NCBI GenBank assembly: GCA_945859605.1
Contig: OX243811.1
Location: forward strand, 31,609,494 to 31,673,493
Source: Lumbricus rubellus
Taxonomy: Eukaryota; Annelida; Clitellata; Crassiclitellata; Lumbricidae
Reading direction: 5' to 3'
Length of the DNA stretch: 64,000 nucleotides
Positions 1-13,681 of the stretch are shown here, in pieces. A program made the position numbers and the translations under genes. Positions within the stretch are counted from its first letter, which is position 1, and every line of letters begins with the position of its first letter. The notes beneath the pieces are model-generated. The model was not told the origin of the DNA, did not search any database, and worked only from the letters and a program-made list of their open reading frames with translations.

Positions 1-854
1 CGCGACGGGGCATCAGTTTATTCACGAGCGCGAAGGGCATCAGTTTATTCACGAGCGCGAAGGGCATCAGTTTATTCACGAGCGCGAAGGGCATCAGTTT
101 ATTCACGAGCGCGAAGGGCATCAGTTTATTCACGAGCGCGACGGGCATCAGTTTAATCACGAGCGCGAAGGGCATAAGTTTATTCACGAGCGCGAAGGGC
201 ATCAGTTTATTAACGAGCGCGAAGGGCATCAGTTTATTCACGAGCGCGACGGGCATCAGTTTATTCACGAGCGCGACGGGCAACAGTTTATTCACGAGCG
301 CGAAGGGCATCAGTTTATTCACGAGCGCGAAGGGCATCAGTTTATTCACGAGCGCGACGGGCATCAGTTTATTTACGAGCGCGACGGGCATCAGTTTATT
401 CACGAGCGCGACAAACATCAGTTTATTCACGAGCGCGACAAGCATCAGTTTATTCACGAGCGCGAAGGGCATCAGTTTATTCACGAGCGCGAAGGGCATC
501 AGTTTATTTACGAGCGCGAAGAACATCAGTTTATTCACGAGCGCGAAGGGCATCAGTTTATTCACGAGCGCGAAGGGCATCAGTTTATTCACGAGCGCGA
601 CGGGCATCAGTTTATTCACGAGCGCGACGGGCATCAGTTTATTCACGAGCGCGACGGGCATCAGTTTATTCACGAGCGCGACGGGCATCAGTTTATTCAC
701 GAGCGCGACGGGCATCAGTTTATTCACGAGCGCGACGGGCATCAGTTTATTCACGAGCGCGAGGGGCATCAGTTTATTCACGAGCGCGAAGGGCATCAGT
801 TTATTCACGAGCGCGAAGGGCATCAGTTTATTCACGAGCGCGAAGGGCATCAGT

Positions 855-3757
855 TTATTCACGAGCGCGACGGGGCATCAGTTTATTCACGAGCGCGAAG
901 GGCATCAGTTTATTCACGAGCGCGAAGGGCATCAGTTTATTCACGAGCGCGAAGGGCATCAGTTTATTCACGAGCGCGAAGGGCATCAGTTTATTCACGA
1001 GCGCGACGGGCATCAGTTTATTCACGAGCGCGAAGGGCATCAGTTTATTCACGAGCGCGAAGGGCATCAGTTTATTAACGAGCGCGAAGGGCATCAGTTT
1101 ATTCACGAGCGCGACGGGCATCAGTTTATTCACGAGCGCGACGGGCATCAGTTTATTCACGAGCGCGAAGGGCATCAGTTTATTCACGAGCGCGAAGGGC
1201 ATCAGTTTATTCACGAGCGCGACGGGCATCAGTTTATTTACGAGCGCGACGGGCATCAGTTTATTCACGAGCGCGAAGGGCATCAGTTTTTTCACGAGCG
1301 CGAAGGGCATCAGTTTATTCACGAGCGCGACGGGCATCAGTTTATTCACGAGCGCGACGGGCATCAGTTTATTCACGAGCGCGAAGGGCATCAGTTTATT
1401 CACGAGCGTGAGGGGCATCAGTTTATTCACGAGCGCGAAGGGCATCAGTTTATTCACGAGCGCGAAGGGCATCAGTTTATTCACGAGCGCGAAGGGCATC
1501 AGTTTTTTCACGAGCGCGAAAGGCATCAGTTTATTCACGAGCGCGAAGGGCATCAGTTTATTCACAAGCGCGAAGGGCATCAGTTTATTCACGAGCGCGA
1601 CGGGCATCAGTTTATTCACGAGCGCGAAGGGCATCAGTTTATTCACGAGCGCGAAGGGCATCAGTTTATTCACGAGCGCGAAGGGCATCAGTTTATTCAC
1701 GAGCGCGACGGGGCATCAGTTTATTCACGAGCGCGAAGGGCATCAGTTTATTCACGAGCGCGACGGGCATCAGTTTATTCACGAGCGCGAAGGGCATCAG
1801 TTTATTCACGAGCGCGACGGGCATCAGTTTATTCACGAGCGCGACGGGCATCAGTTTATTCACGAGCGCGAGGGGCATCAGTTTATTCACGAGCGCGAAG
1901 GGCATCAGTTTATTCACGAGCGCGAAGGGCATCAGTTTATTCACGAGCGCGAAGGGCATCAGTTTATTCACGAGCGCGACGGGGCATCAGTTTATTCACG
2001 AGCGCGAAGGGCATCAGTTTATTCACGAGCGCGAAGGGCATCAGTTTATTCACGAGCGCGAAGGGCATCAGTTTATTCACGAGCGCGAAGGGCATCAGTT
2101 TATTCACGAGCGCGACGGGCATCAGTTTAATCACGAGCGCGAAGGGCATAAGTTTATTCACAAGCGCGAAGGGCATCAGTTTATTAACGAGCGCGAAGGG
2201 CATCAGTTTATTCACGAGCGCGACGGGCATCAGTTTATTCACGAGCGCGAAGGGCATCAGTTTATTCACGAGCGCGAAGGGCATCAGTTTATTCACGAGC
2301 GCGAAGGGCATCAGTTTATTCACGAGCGCGACGGGCATCAGTTTATTTACGAGCGCGACGGGCATCAGTTTATTCACGAGCGCGAAGGGCATCAGTTTTT
2401 TCACGAGCGCGACGGGCATCAGTTTATTCACGAGCGCGAAGGGCATCAGTTTATTCACGAGCGCGACGGGCATCAGTTTATTCACGAGCGCGAAGGGCAT
2501 CAGTTTATTCACGAGCGTGAGGGGCATCAGTTTATTCACGAGCGCGAAGGGCATCAGTTTATTCACGAGCGCGAAGGGCATCAGTTTATTCACGAGCGCG
2601 AAGGGCATCAGTTTTTTCACGAGCGCGAAGGGGCATCAGTTTATTCACGAGCGCGAAGGGCATCAGTTTATTCACAAGCGCGAAGGGCATCAGTTTATTC
2701 ACGAGCGCGACGGGCATCAGTTTATTCACGAGCGCGAAGGGCATCAGTTTATTCACGAGCGCGAAGGGCATCAGTTTATTCACGAGCGCGAAGGGCATCA
2801 GTTTATTCACGAGCGCGACGGGGCATCAGTTTATTCACGAGCGCGAAGGGCATCAGTTTATTCACGAGCGCGACGGGCATCAGTTTATTCACGAGCGCGA
2901 AGGGCATCAGTTTATTCACGAGCGCGAAGGGCATCAGTTTATTCACGAGCGCGAAGGGCATCAGTTTATTCACGAGCGCGACGGGCATCAGTTTATTTAC
3001 GAGCGCGACGGGCATCAGTTTATTCACGAGCGCGAAGGGCATCAGTTTTTTCACGAGCGCGAAGGGCATCAGTTTATTCACGAGCGCGAAGGGCATCAGT
3101 TTATTCACGAGCGCGACGGGCATCAGTTTATTCACGAGCGCGACGGGCATCAGTTTATTCACGAGCGCGAAGGGCATCAGTTTATTCACGAGCGCGAGGG
3201 GCATCAGTTTATTCACGAGCGCGAAGGGCATCAGTTTATTCACGAGCGCGAAGGGCAACAGTTTATTCACGAGCGCGAAGGGCATCAGTTTTTTCACGAG
3301 CGCGAAAGGCATCAGTTTATTCACGAGCGCGAAGGGCATCAGTTTATTCACAAGCGCGAAGGGCATCAGTTTATTCACGAGCGCGACGGGCATCAGTTTA
3401 TTCACGAGCGCGAAGGGCATCAGTTTATTCACGAGCGCGAAGGGCATCAGTTTATTCACGAGCGCGAAGGGCATCAGTTTATTCACGAGCGCGACGGGGC
3501 ATCAGTTTATTCACGAGCGCGAAGGGCATCAGTTTATTCACGAGCGCGACGGGCATCAGTTTATTCACGAGCGCGAAGGGCATCAGTTTATTCACGAGCG
3601 CGAAGGGCATCAGTTTATTCACGAGCGCGACGGGCATCAGTTTATTCACGAGCGCGAGGGGCATCAGTTTATTCACGAGCGCGAAGGGCATCAGTTTATT
3701 CACGAGCGCGAAGGGCATCAGTTTATTCACGAGCGCGAAGGGCATCAGTTTATTCAC
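855..3757. repeat. Higher-order repeat block A inside the satellite
   Basis: Single 28-bp monomers (GACGGGGCAT instead of GACGGGCAT) punctuate the array. In this block their spacing is 838, 271, 839, 676 and 271 bp. A 271-bp interval (ten monomers plus one base) recurs at about 1693, 3479, 5157, 9643, 11617, 13403, 15162 and 17406. The same ordered spacing is found at 10779-13681, so multi-monomer blocks and not single monomers were duplicated. Other landmark variants (TTAATCACGAG, TTATTTACGAG, GCGTGAGGGG) keep the same relative order in each block. Confidence 0.85.
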
Positions 3758-6292
3758 GAGCGCGACGGGGCATCAGTTTATTCACGAGCGCGAAGGGCAT
3801 CAGTTTATTCACGAGCGCGAAGGGCATCAGTTTATTCACGAGCGCGAAGGGCATCAGTTTATTCACGAGCGCGAAGGGCATCAGTTTATTCACGAGCGCG
3901 ACGGGCATCAGTTTAATCACGAGCGCGAAGGGCATAACTTTATTCACGAGCGCGAAGGGCATCAGTTTATTAACGAGCGCGAAGGGCATCAGTTTATTCA
4001 CGAGCGCGACGGGCATCAGTTTATTCACGAGCGCGACGGGCATCAGTTTATTCACGAGCGCGAAGGGCATCAGTTTATTCACGAGCGCGAAGGGCATCAG
4101 TTTATTCACGAGCGCGACGGGCATCAGTTTATTTACGAGCGCGACGGGCATCAGTTTATTCACGAGCGCGAAGGGCATCAGTTTTTTCACGAGCGCGACG
4201 GGCATCAGTTTATTCACGAGCGCGAAGGGCATCAGTTTATTCACGAGCGCGACGGGCATCAGTTTATTCACGAGCGCGAAGGGCATCAGTTTATTCACGA
4301 GCGTGAGGGGCATCAGTTTATTCACGAGCGCGAAGGGCATCAGTTTATTCACGAGCGCGAAGGGCATCAGTTTATTCACGAGCGCGAAGGGCATCAGTTT
4401 TTTCACGAGCGCGAAAGGGCATCAGTTTATTCACGAGCGCGAAGGGCATCAGTTTATTCACGAGCGCGAGGGGCATCAGTTTATTCACGAGCGCGAAGGG
4501 CATCAGTTTATTCACGAGCGCGAAGGGCATCAGTTTATTCACGAGCGCGAAGGGCATCAGTTTATTCACGAGCGCGACGGGGCATCAGTTTATTCACGAG
4601 CGCGAAGGGCATCAGTTTATTCACGAGCGCGAAGGGCATCAGTTTATTCACGAGCGCGAAGGGCATCAGTTTATTCACGAGCGCGAAGGGCATCAGTTTA
4701 TTCACGAGCGCGACGGGCATCAGTTTATTCACGAGCGCGAAGGGCATCAGTTTATTCACGAGCGCGAAGGGCATCAGTTTATTCACGAGCGCGACGGGCA
4801 TCAGTTTATTCACGAGCGCGACGGGCATCAGTTTATTCACGAGCGCGAAGGGCATCAGTTTATTCACGAGCGTGAGGGGCATCAGTTTATTCACGAGCGC
4901 GAAGGGCTTCAGTTTATTCACGAGCGCGAAGGGCATCAGTTTATTCACGAGCGCGAAGGGCATCAGTTTTTTCACGAGCGCGAAGGGCATCAGTTTATTC
5001 ACGAGCGCGAAGGGCATCAGTTTATTCACAAGCGCGAAGGGCATCAGTTTATTCACGAGCGCGACGGGCATCAGTTTATTCACGAGCGCGAAGGGCATCA
5101 GTTTATTCACGAGCGCGAAGGGCATCAGTTTATTCACGAGCGCGAAGGGCATCAGTTTATTCACGAGCGCGACGGGGCATCAGTTTATTCACGAGCGCGA
5201 AGGGCATCAGTTTATTCACGAGCGCGACGGGCATCAGTTTATTCACGAGCGCGAAGGGCATCAGTTTATTCACGAGCGCGACGGGCATCAGTTTATTCAC
5301 GAGCGCGACGGGCATCAGTTTATTCACGAGCGCGACGGGCATCAGTTTATTCACGAGCGCGAAGGGCATCAGTTTATTCACGAGCGCGAAGGGCATCAGT
5401 TTATTCACGAGCGCGAAGGGCATCAGTTTATTCACGAGCGCGACGGGGCATCAGTTTATTCACGAGCGCGAAGGGCATCAGTTTATTCACGAGCGCGAAG
5501 GGCATCAGTTTATTCACGAGCGCGAAGGGCATCAGTTTATTCACGAGCGCGAAGGGCATCAGTTTATTCACGAGCGCGACGGGCATCAGTTTAATCACGA
5601 GCGCGAAGGGCATAAGTTTATTCACGAGCGCGAAGGGCATCAGTTTATTAACGAGCGCGAAGGGCATCAGTTTATTCACGAGCGCGACGGGCATCAGTTT
5701 ATTCACGAGCGCGACGGGCATCAGTTTATTCACGAGCGCGAAGGGCATCAGTTTATTCACGAGCGCGAAGGGCATCAGTTTATTCACGAGCGCGACGGGC
5801 ATCAGTTTATTTACGAGCGCGACGGGCATCAGTTTATTCACGAGCGCGACAAACATCAGTTTATTCACGAGCGCGACAAGCATCAGTTTATTCACGAGCG
5901 CGAAGGGCATCAGTTTATTCACGAGCGCGAAGGGCATCAGTTTATTCACGAGCGCGAAGGGCATCAGTTTATTCACGAGCGCGAAGGGCATCAGTTTATT
6001 CACGAGCGCGAAGGGCATCAGTTTATTCACGAGCGCGACGGGCATCAGTTTATTCACGAGCGCGAAGGGCATCAGTTTATTCACGAGCGCGACGGGCATC
6101 AGTTTATTCACGAGCGCGAGGGGCATCAGTTTATTCACGAGCGCGACGGGCATCAGTTTATTCACGAGCGCGAAGGGCATCAGTTTATTCACGAGCGCGA
6201 GGGGCATCAGTTTATTCACGAGCGCGAAGGGCATCAGTTTATTCACGAGCGCGAAGGGCATCAGTTTATTCACGAGCGCGAAGGGCATCAGT

Positions 6293-8812
6293 TTATTCAC
6301 GAGCGCGACGGGGCATCAGTTTATTCACGAGCGCGAAGGGCATCAGTTTATTCACGAGCGCGAAGGGCATCAGTTTATTCACGAGCGCGAAGGGCATCAG
6401 TTTATTCACGAGCGCGAAGGGCATCAGTTTATTCACGAGCGCGACGGGCATCAGTTTATTCACGAGCGCGAAGGGCATCAGTTTATTCACGAGCGCGAAG
6501 GGCATCAGTTTATTAACGAGCGCGAAGGGCATCAGTTTATTCACGAGCGCGACGGGCATCAGTTTATTCACGAGCGCGACGGGCATCAGTTTATTCACGA
6601 GCGCGAAGAGCATCAGTTTATTCACGAACGCGAAGGGCATCAGTTTATTAACGAGCGCGACGGGCATCAGTTTATTCACGAGCGGGAAGGGCATCAGTTT
6701 ATTCACGAGCGCGAAGGGCATCAGTTTATTCACGAGCGCGAGAGGCATCAATTTATTCACGAGCGCGAAGGGCATCAGTTTATTCACGAGCGCGAAGGGC
6801 ATCAGTTTATTCACGAGCGCGAAGGGCATCAGTTTAATCACGAGCGCGACGGACATCAGTTTATTCACGAGCGCGAGGGGCATCAGTTTATTCACGAACG
6901 CGAGGGGCATCAGTTTATTCACGAGCGCGAAGGGCATCAGTTTATTCACGAGCGCGACGGGCATCAGTTTATTCACGAGCGCGAGGGGCATCAGTTTATT
7001 CACGAGCGCGAAGGGCATCAGTTTATTCACGAGCGCGAAAAGCGTCAGTTTATTCACGAGCGTGACGGGCATCAGTTCATTCACGAGCGCGAGGGGCATC
7101 AGTTTATTCACGAGCGCGAAGGGCATCAGTTTATTCACGAGCGCGAAGGGCATTAGTTTATTCACGTACCCGAAGGGCATCAGTTTATTCAAGAGCGCGA
7201 AGGGCATCAGTTTATTCACGAGCGCGACGGGCATCAGTTTATTCACGAGCGCGAGGGGCATCAGTTTATTCACGAGCGCGAAGGGCATCAGTTTATTCAC
7301 GAGCGCGAAGGGCATCAGTTTATTCACGAGCGCGAAGGGCATCAGTTTATTCACGAGCGCGAAGGGCATCAGTTTATTCACGAACACGACGGTCATCAGT
7401 TTATTCACGAGCGCGACGGGCACCAGTTTATTCACGAGCGGGAAGGGCATCAGTTTATTCACGAGCGCGATGGGCATCAGTTTATTCACGAGCGCGAAGA
7501 GCATCAGTTTATTCACGAGCGCGAAGGGCATCAGTTTATTCACGACCGCGAAGGGCATCAGTTTATTCACGAGCGCGACGGGCATCAGTTTATTCACGAG
7601 CGCGACGGGCATCAGTTTATTCACGAGCGCGAAGGGCATCAGTTTATTCACGAGCGCGACGGGCATCAGTTTATTCACGAGCGCGAAGGGCATCAGTTTA
7701 TTCACGAGCGCGAAGGGCATCAGTTTATTCACGAGCGCGAAGGGCATCAGTTTATTCACGAGCGCGACGGGCATCAGTTTATTCACGAGCGTGTTGGGCA
7801 TCAGTTTATTCACGAGCGCGACGGGCATCAGTTTATTCACGAGCGCGAAGGGCATCAGTTTATTCACGAGCGCGACGGGCATCAGTTTATTCACGAGCGC
7901 GACGGGCATCAGTTTATTCACGAGCGCGAAGGGCATCAGTTTATTCACGAGCGCGAAGGGCATCAGTTTATTCACGAGCGCGAAGGGCATCAGTTTATTC
8001 ACGAGCGCGAAGGGCATCAGTTTATTCACGAGCGCGACGGGCATCAGTTTATTTACGAGCGCGACGGGCATCAGTTTATTCACGAGCGCGAAGGGCATCA
8101 GTTTATTCACGAGCGCGAAGGGCATCAGTTTATTCACGAGCGCGAAGGGCATCAGTTTATTCACGAGCGCGACGGGCATCAGTTTATTCACGAGCGCGAA
8201 GGGCATCAGTTTATTCACGAGCGTAAGGGGCATCAGTTTATTCACGAGCGCGATGGGCATCAGTTTATTCACGAGCGCGAAGGGCATCAGTTTATTCACG
8301 AGCGCGAAGGGCATCAGTTTATTCACGAGCGCGAAGGGCATCAGTTTATTCACGAGCGCGAAGGGCATCAGTTTATTCACGAGCGCGAAGGGCATCAGTT
8401 TATTCACGAGCGCGACAAGCATCAGTTTATTCACGAGCGCGAAGGGCATCAGTTTATTCACGAGCGCGAAGGGCATCAGTTTATTCACGAGCGCGAAGGG
8501 CATCAGTTTATTCACGAGCGCGAAGGGCATCAGTTTATTCACGAGCGCGACGGGCATCAGTTTATTCACGAGCGCGAAGGGCATCAGTTTATTCACGAGC
8601 GCGACGGGCATCAGTTTATTCACGAGCGCGAGGGGCATCAGTTTATTCACGAGCGCGACGGGCATCAGTTTATTCACGAGCGCGACGGGCATCAGTTTAT
8701 TCACGAGCGCGAGGGGCGTCAGTTTATTCACGAGCGCGAAGGGCATCAGTTTATTCACGAGCGCGAAGGGCATTAGTTTATTCACGAGCGCGAAGGGCAT
8801 CAGTTTATTCAC
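6293..8812. repeat. Divergent satellite segment without phase-shift monomers
   Basis: About 93 consecutive 27-bp monomers lack any 28-bp punctuation unit. Between about 6600 and 7560 private variants accumulate, for example GAGCGGGAAGG, CACGTACCCGAAGG, CAAGAGCGC, CACGACCGCG, GACGGTCATC and CACCAG. Elsewhere most variants are shared between blocks. This segment looks older or less homogenised than the blocks on either side. Confidence 0.75.
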
Positions 8813-10778
8813 GAGCGCGACGGGGCATCAGTTTATTCACGAGCGCGAAGAGCATCAGTTTATTCACGAGCGCGAAGGGCATCAGTTTATTCACGAGCGC
8901 GAAGGGCATCAGTTTATTCACGAGCGCGAAGGGCATCAGTTTATTCACGAGCGCGACGGGCATCAGTTTAATCACGAGCGCGAAGGGCATAAGCTTATTC
9001 ACGAGCGCGAAGGGCATCAGTTTATTAACGAGCGCGAAGGGCATCAGTTTATTCACGAGCGCGACGGGCATCAGTTTATTCACGAGCGCGACGGGCATCA
9101 GTTTATTCACGAGCGCGAAGGGCATCAGTTTATTCACGAGCGCGAAGGGCATCAGTTTATTCACGAGCGCGACGGGCATCAGTTTATTTACGAGCGCGAC
9201 GGGCATCAGTTTATTCACGAGCGCGAAGGGCATCAGTTTTTTCACGAGCGCGAAGGGCATCAGTTTATTCACGAGCGCGAAGGGCATCAGTTTATTCACG
9301 AGCGCGACGGGCATCAGTTTATTCACGAGCGCGAAGGGCATCAGTTTATTCACGAGCGTGAGGGGCATCAGTTTATTCACGAGCGCGAAGGGCTTCAGTT
9401 TATTCACGAGCGCGAAGGGCATCAGTTTATTCACGAGCGCGAAGGGCATCAGTTTATTCACGAGCGCGAAGGGCATCAGTTTATTCACGAGCGCGAAGGG
9501 CATCAGTTTATTCACAAGCGCGAAGGGCATCAGTTTATTCACGAGCGCGACGGGCATCAGTTTATTCACGAGCGCGAAGGGCATCAGTTTATTCACGAGC
9601 GCGAAGGGCATCAGTTTATTCACGAGCGCGAAGGGCATCAGTTTATTCACGAGCGCGACGGGGCATCAGTTTATTCACGAGCGCGAAGGGCATCAGTTTA
9701 TTCACGAGCGCGACGGGCATCAGTTTATTCACGAGCGCGAAGGGCATCAGTTTATTCACGAGCGCGACGGGCATCAGTTTATTCACGAGCGCGACGGGCA
9801 TCAGTTTATTCACGAGCGCGAGGGGCATCAGTTTATTCACGAGCGCGAAGGGCATCAGTTTATTCACGAGCGCGAAGGGCATCAGTTTATTCACGAGCGC
9901 GAAGGGCATCAGTTTATTCACGAGCGCGACGGGGCATCAGTTTATTCACGAGCGCGAAGGGCATCAGTTTATTCACGAGCGCGAAGGGCATCAGTTTATT
10001 CACGAGCGCGAAGGGCATCAGTTTATTCACGAGCGCGAAGGGCATCAGTTTATTCACGAGCGCGACGGGCATCAGTTTAATCACGAGCGCGAAGGGCATA
10101 AGTTTATTCACGAGCGCGAAGGGCATCAGTTTATTAACGAGCGCGAAGGGCATCAGTTTATTCACGAGCGCGACGGGCATCAGTTTATTCACGAGCGCGA
10201 CGGGCATCAGTTTATTCACGAGCGCGAAGGGCATCAGTTTATTCACGAGCGCGAAGGGCATCAGTTTATTCACGAGCGCGACGGGCATCAGTTTATTTAC
10301 GAGCGCGACGGGCATCAGTTTATTCACGAGCGCGACAAACATCAGTTTATTCACGAGCGCGACAAGCATCAGTTTATTCACGAGCGCGAAGGGCATCAGT
10401 TTATTCACGAGCGCGAAGGGCATCAGTTTATTTACGAGCGCGAAGAACATCAGTTTATTCACGAGCGCGAAGGGCATCAGTTTATTCACGAGCGCGAAGG
10501 GCATCAGTTTATTCACGAGCGCGACGGGCATCAGTTTATTCACGAGCGCGAAGGGCATCAGTTTATTCACGAGCGCGACGGGCATCAGTTTATTCACGAG
10601 CGCGAGGGGCATCAGTTTATTCACGAGCGCGACGGGCATCAGTTTATTCACGAGCGCGACGGGCATCAGTTTATTCACGAGCGCGAGGGGCATCAGTTTA
10701 TTCACGAGCGCGAAGGGCATCAGTTTATTCACGAGCGCGAAGGGCATCAGTTTATTCACGAGCGCGAAGGGCATCAGT

Positions 10779-13681
10779 TTATTCACGAGCGCGACGGGGC
10801 ATCAGTTTATTCACGAGCGCGAAGGGCATCAGTTTATTCACGAGCGCGAAGGGCATCAGTTTATTCACGAGCGCGAAGGGCATCAGTTTATTCACGAGCG
10901 CGAAGGGCATCAGTTTATTCACGAGCGCGACGGGCATCAGTTTATTCACGAGCGCGAAGGGCATCAGTTTATTCACGAGCGCGAAGGGCATCAGTTTATT
11001 AACGAGCGCGAAGGGCATCAGTTTATTCACGAGCGCGACGGGCATCAGTTTATTCACGAGCGCGACGGGCATCAGTTTATTCACGAGCGCGAAGGGCATC
11101 AGTTTATTCACGAGCGCGAAGGGCATCAGTTTATTCACGAGCGCGACGGGCATCAGTTTATTTACGAGCGCGACGGGCATCAGTTTATTCACGAGCGCGA
11201 AGGGCATCAGTTTTTTCACGAGCGCGAAGGGCATCAGTTTATTCACGAGCGCGACGGGCATCAGTTTATTCACGAGCGCGACGGGCATCAGTTTATTCAC
11301 GAGCGCGAAGGGCATCAGTTTATTCACGAGCGTGAGGGGCATCAGTTTATTCACGAGCGCGAAGGGCATCAGTTTATTCACGAGCGCGAAGGGCATCAGT
11401 TTATTCACGAGCGCGAAGGGCATCAGTTTTTTCACGAGCGCGAAAGGCATCAGTTTATTCACGAGCGCGAAGGGCATCAGTTTATTCACAAGCGCGAAGG
11501 GCATCAGTTTATTCACGAGCGCGACGGGCATCAGTTTATTCACGAGCGCGAAGGGCATCAGTTTATTCACGAGCGCGAAGGGCATCAGTTTATTCACGAG
11601 CGCGAAGGGCATCAGTTTATTCACGAGCGCGACGGGGCATCAGTTTATTCACGAGCGCGAAGGGCATCAGTTTATTCACGAGCGCGACGGGCATCAGTTT
11701 ATTCACGAGCGCGAAGGGCATCAGTTTATTCACGAGCGCGACGGGCATCAGTTTATTCACGAGCGCGACGGGCATCAGTTTATTCACGAGCGCGAGGGGC
11801 ATCAGTTTATTCACGAGCGCGAAGGGCATCAGTTTATTCACGAGCGCGAAGGGCATCAGTTTATTCACGAGCGCGAAGGGCATCAGTTTATTCACGAGCG
11901 CGACGGGGCATCAGTTTATTCACGAGCGCGAAGGGCATCAGTTTATTCACGAGCGCGAAGGGCATCAGTTTATTCACGAGCGCGAAGGGCATCAGTTTAT
12001 TCACGAGCGCGAAGGGCATCAGTTTATTCACGAGCGCGACGGGCATCAGTTTAATCACGAGCGCGAAGGGCATAAGTTTATTCACAAGCGCGAAGGGCAT
12101 CAGTTTATTAACGAGCGCGAAGGGCATCAGTTTATTCACGAGCGCGACGGGCATCAGTTTATTCACGAGCGCGACGGGCATCAGTTTATTCACGAGCGCG
12201 AAGGGCATCAGTTTATTCACGAGCGCGAAGGGCATCAGTTTATTCACGAGCGCGACGGGCATCAGTTTATTTACGAGCGCGACGGGCATCAGTTTATTCA
12301 CGAGCGCGAAGGGCATCAGTTTTTTCACGAGCGCGACGGGCATCAGTTTATTCACGAGCGCGAAGGGCATCAGTTTATTCACGAGCGCGACGGGCATCAG
12401 TTTATTCACGAGCGCGAAGGGCATCAGTTTATTCACGAGCGTGAGGGGCATCAGTTTATTCACGAGCGCGAAGGGCATCAGTTTATTCACGAGCGCGAAG
12501 GGCATCAGTTTATTCACGAGCGCGAAGGGCATCAGTTTTTTCACGAGCGCGAAGGGGCATCAGTTTATTCACGAGCGCGAAGGGCATCAGTTTATTCACA
12601 AGCGCGAAGGGCATCAGTTTATTCACGAGCGCGACGGGCATCAGTTTATTCACGAGCGCGAAGGGCATCAGTTTATTCACGAGCGCGAAGGGCATCAGTT
12701 TATTCACGAGCGCGAAGGGCATCAGTTTATTCACGAGCGCGACGGGGCATCAGTTTATTCACGAGCGCGAAGGGCATCAGTTTATTCACGAGCGCGACGG
12801 GCATCAGTTTATTCACGAGCGCGAAGGGCATCAGTTTATTCACGAGCGCGAAGGGCATCAGTTTATTCACGAGCGCGAAGGGCATCAGTTTATTCACGAG
12901 CGCGACGGGCATCAGTTTATTTACGAGCGCGACGGGCATCAGTTTATTCACGAGCGCGAAGGGCATCAGTTTTTTCACGAGCGCGAAGGGCATCAGTTTA
13001 TTCACGAGCGCGAAGGGCATCAGTTTATTCACGAGCGCGACGGGCATCAGTTTATTCACGAGCGCGACGGGCATCAGTTTATTCACGAGCGCGAAGGGCA
13101 TCAGTTTATTCACGAGCGTGAGGGGCATCAGTTTATTCACGAGCGCGAAGGGCATCAGTTTATTCACGAGCGCGAAGGGCAACAGTTTATTCACGAGCGC
13201 GAAGGGCATCAGTTTTTTCACGAGCGCGAAAGGCATCAGTTTATTCACGAGCGCGAAGGGCATCAGTTTATTCACAAGCGCGAAGGGCATCAGTTTATTC
13301 ACGAGCGCGAAGGGCATCAGTTTATTCACGAGCGCGAAGGGCATCAGTTTATTCACGAGCGCGAAGGGCATCAGTTTATTCACGAGCGCGAAGGGCATCA
13401 GTTTATTCACGAGCGCGACGGGGCATCAGTTTATTCACGAGCGCGAAGGGCATCAGTTTATTCACGAGCGCGACGGGCATCAGTTTATTCACGAGCGCGA
13501 AGGGCATCAGTTTATTCACGAGCGCGACGGGCATCAGTTTATTCACGAGCGCGACGGGCATCAGTTTATTCACGAGCGCGAAGGGCATCAGTTTATTCAC
13601 GAGCGCGAAGGGCATCAGTTTATTCACGAGCGCGAAGGGCATCAGTTTATTCACGAGCGCGAAGGGCATCAGTTTATTCAC
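10779..13681. repeat. Higher-order repeat block B, copy of 855-3757
   Basis: The 28-bp punctuation monomers recur with spacings of 838, 271, 839, 676 and 271 bp, matching the block at 855. The offset is 9924 bp, which equals 367 monomers plus 15 single-base insertions. Fifteen such insertions can be counted between the two blocks, including the two GAAGGGG/GAAAGGG ones near 2628 and 4410. Small differences, such as one punctuation base varying from G to A, show the copies have begun to diverge. Confidence 0.8.

Noticed and set aside
7062..13121. A 2019-codon protein-coding gene in the satellite
   Set aside because: Openness follows from the 27-bp unit lacking stops; frames switch at every 28-mer, and the minus strand is equally open.
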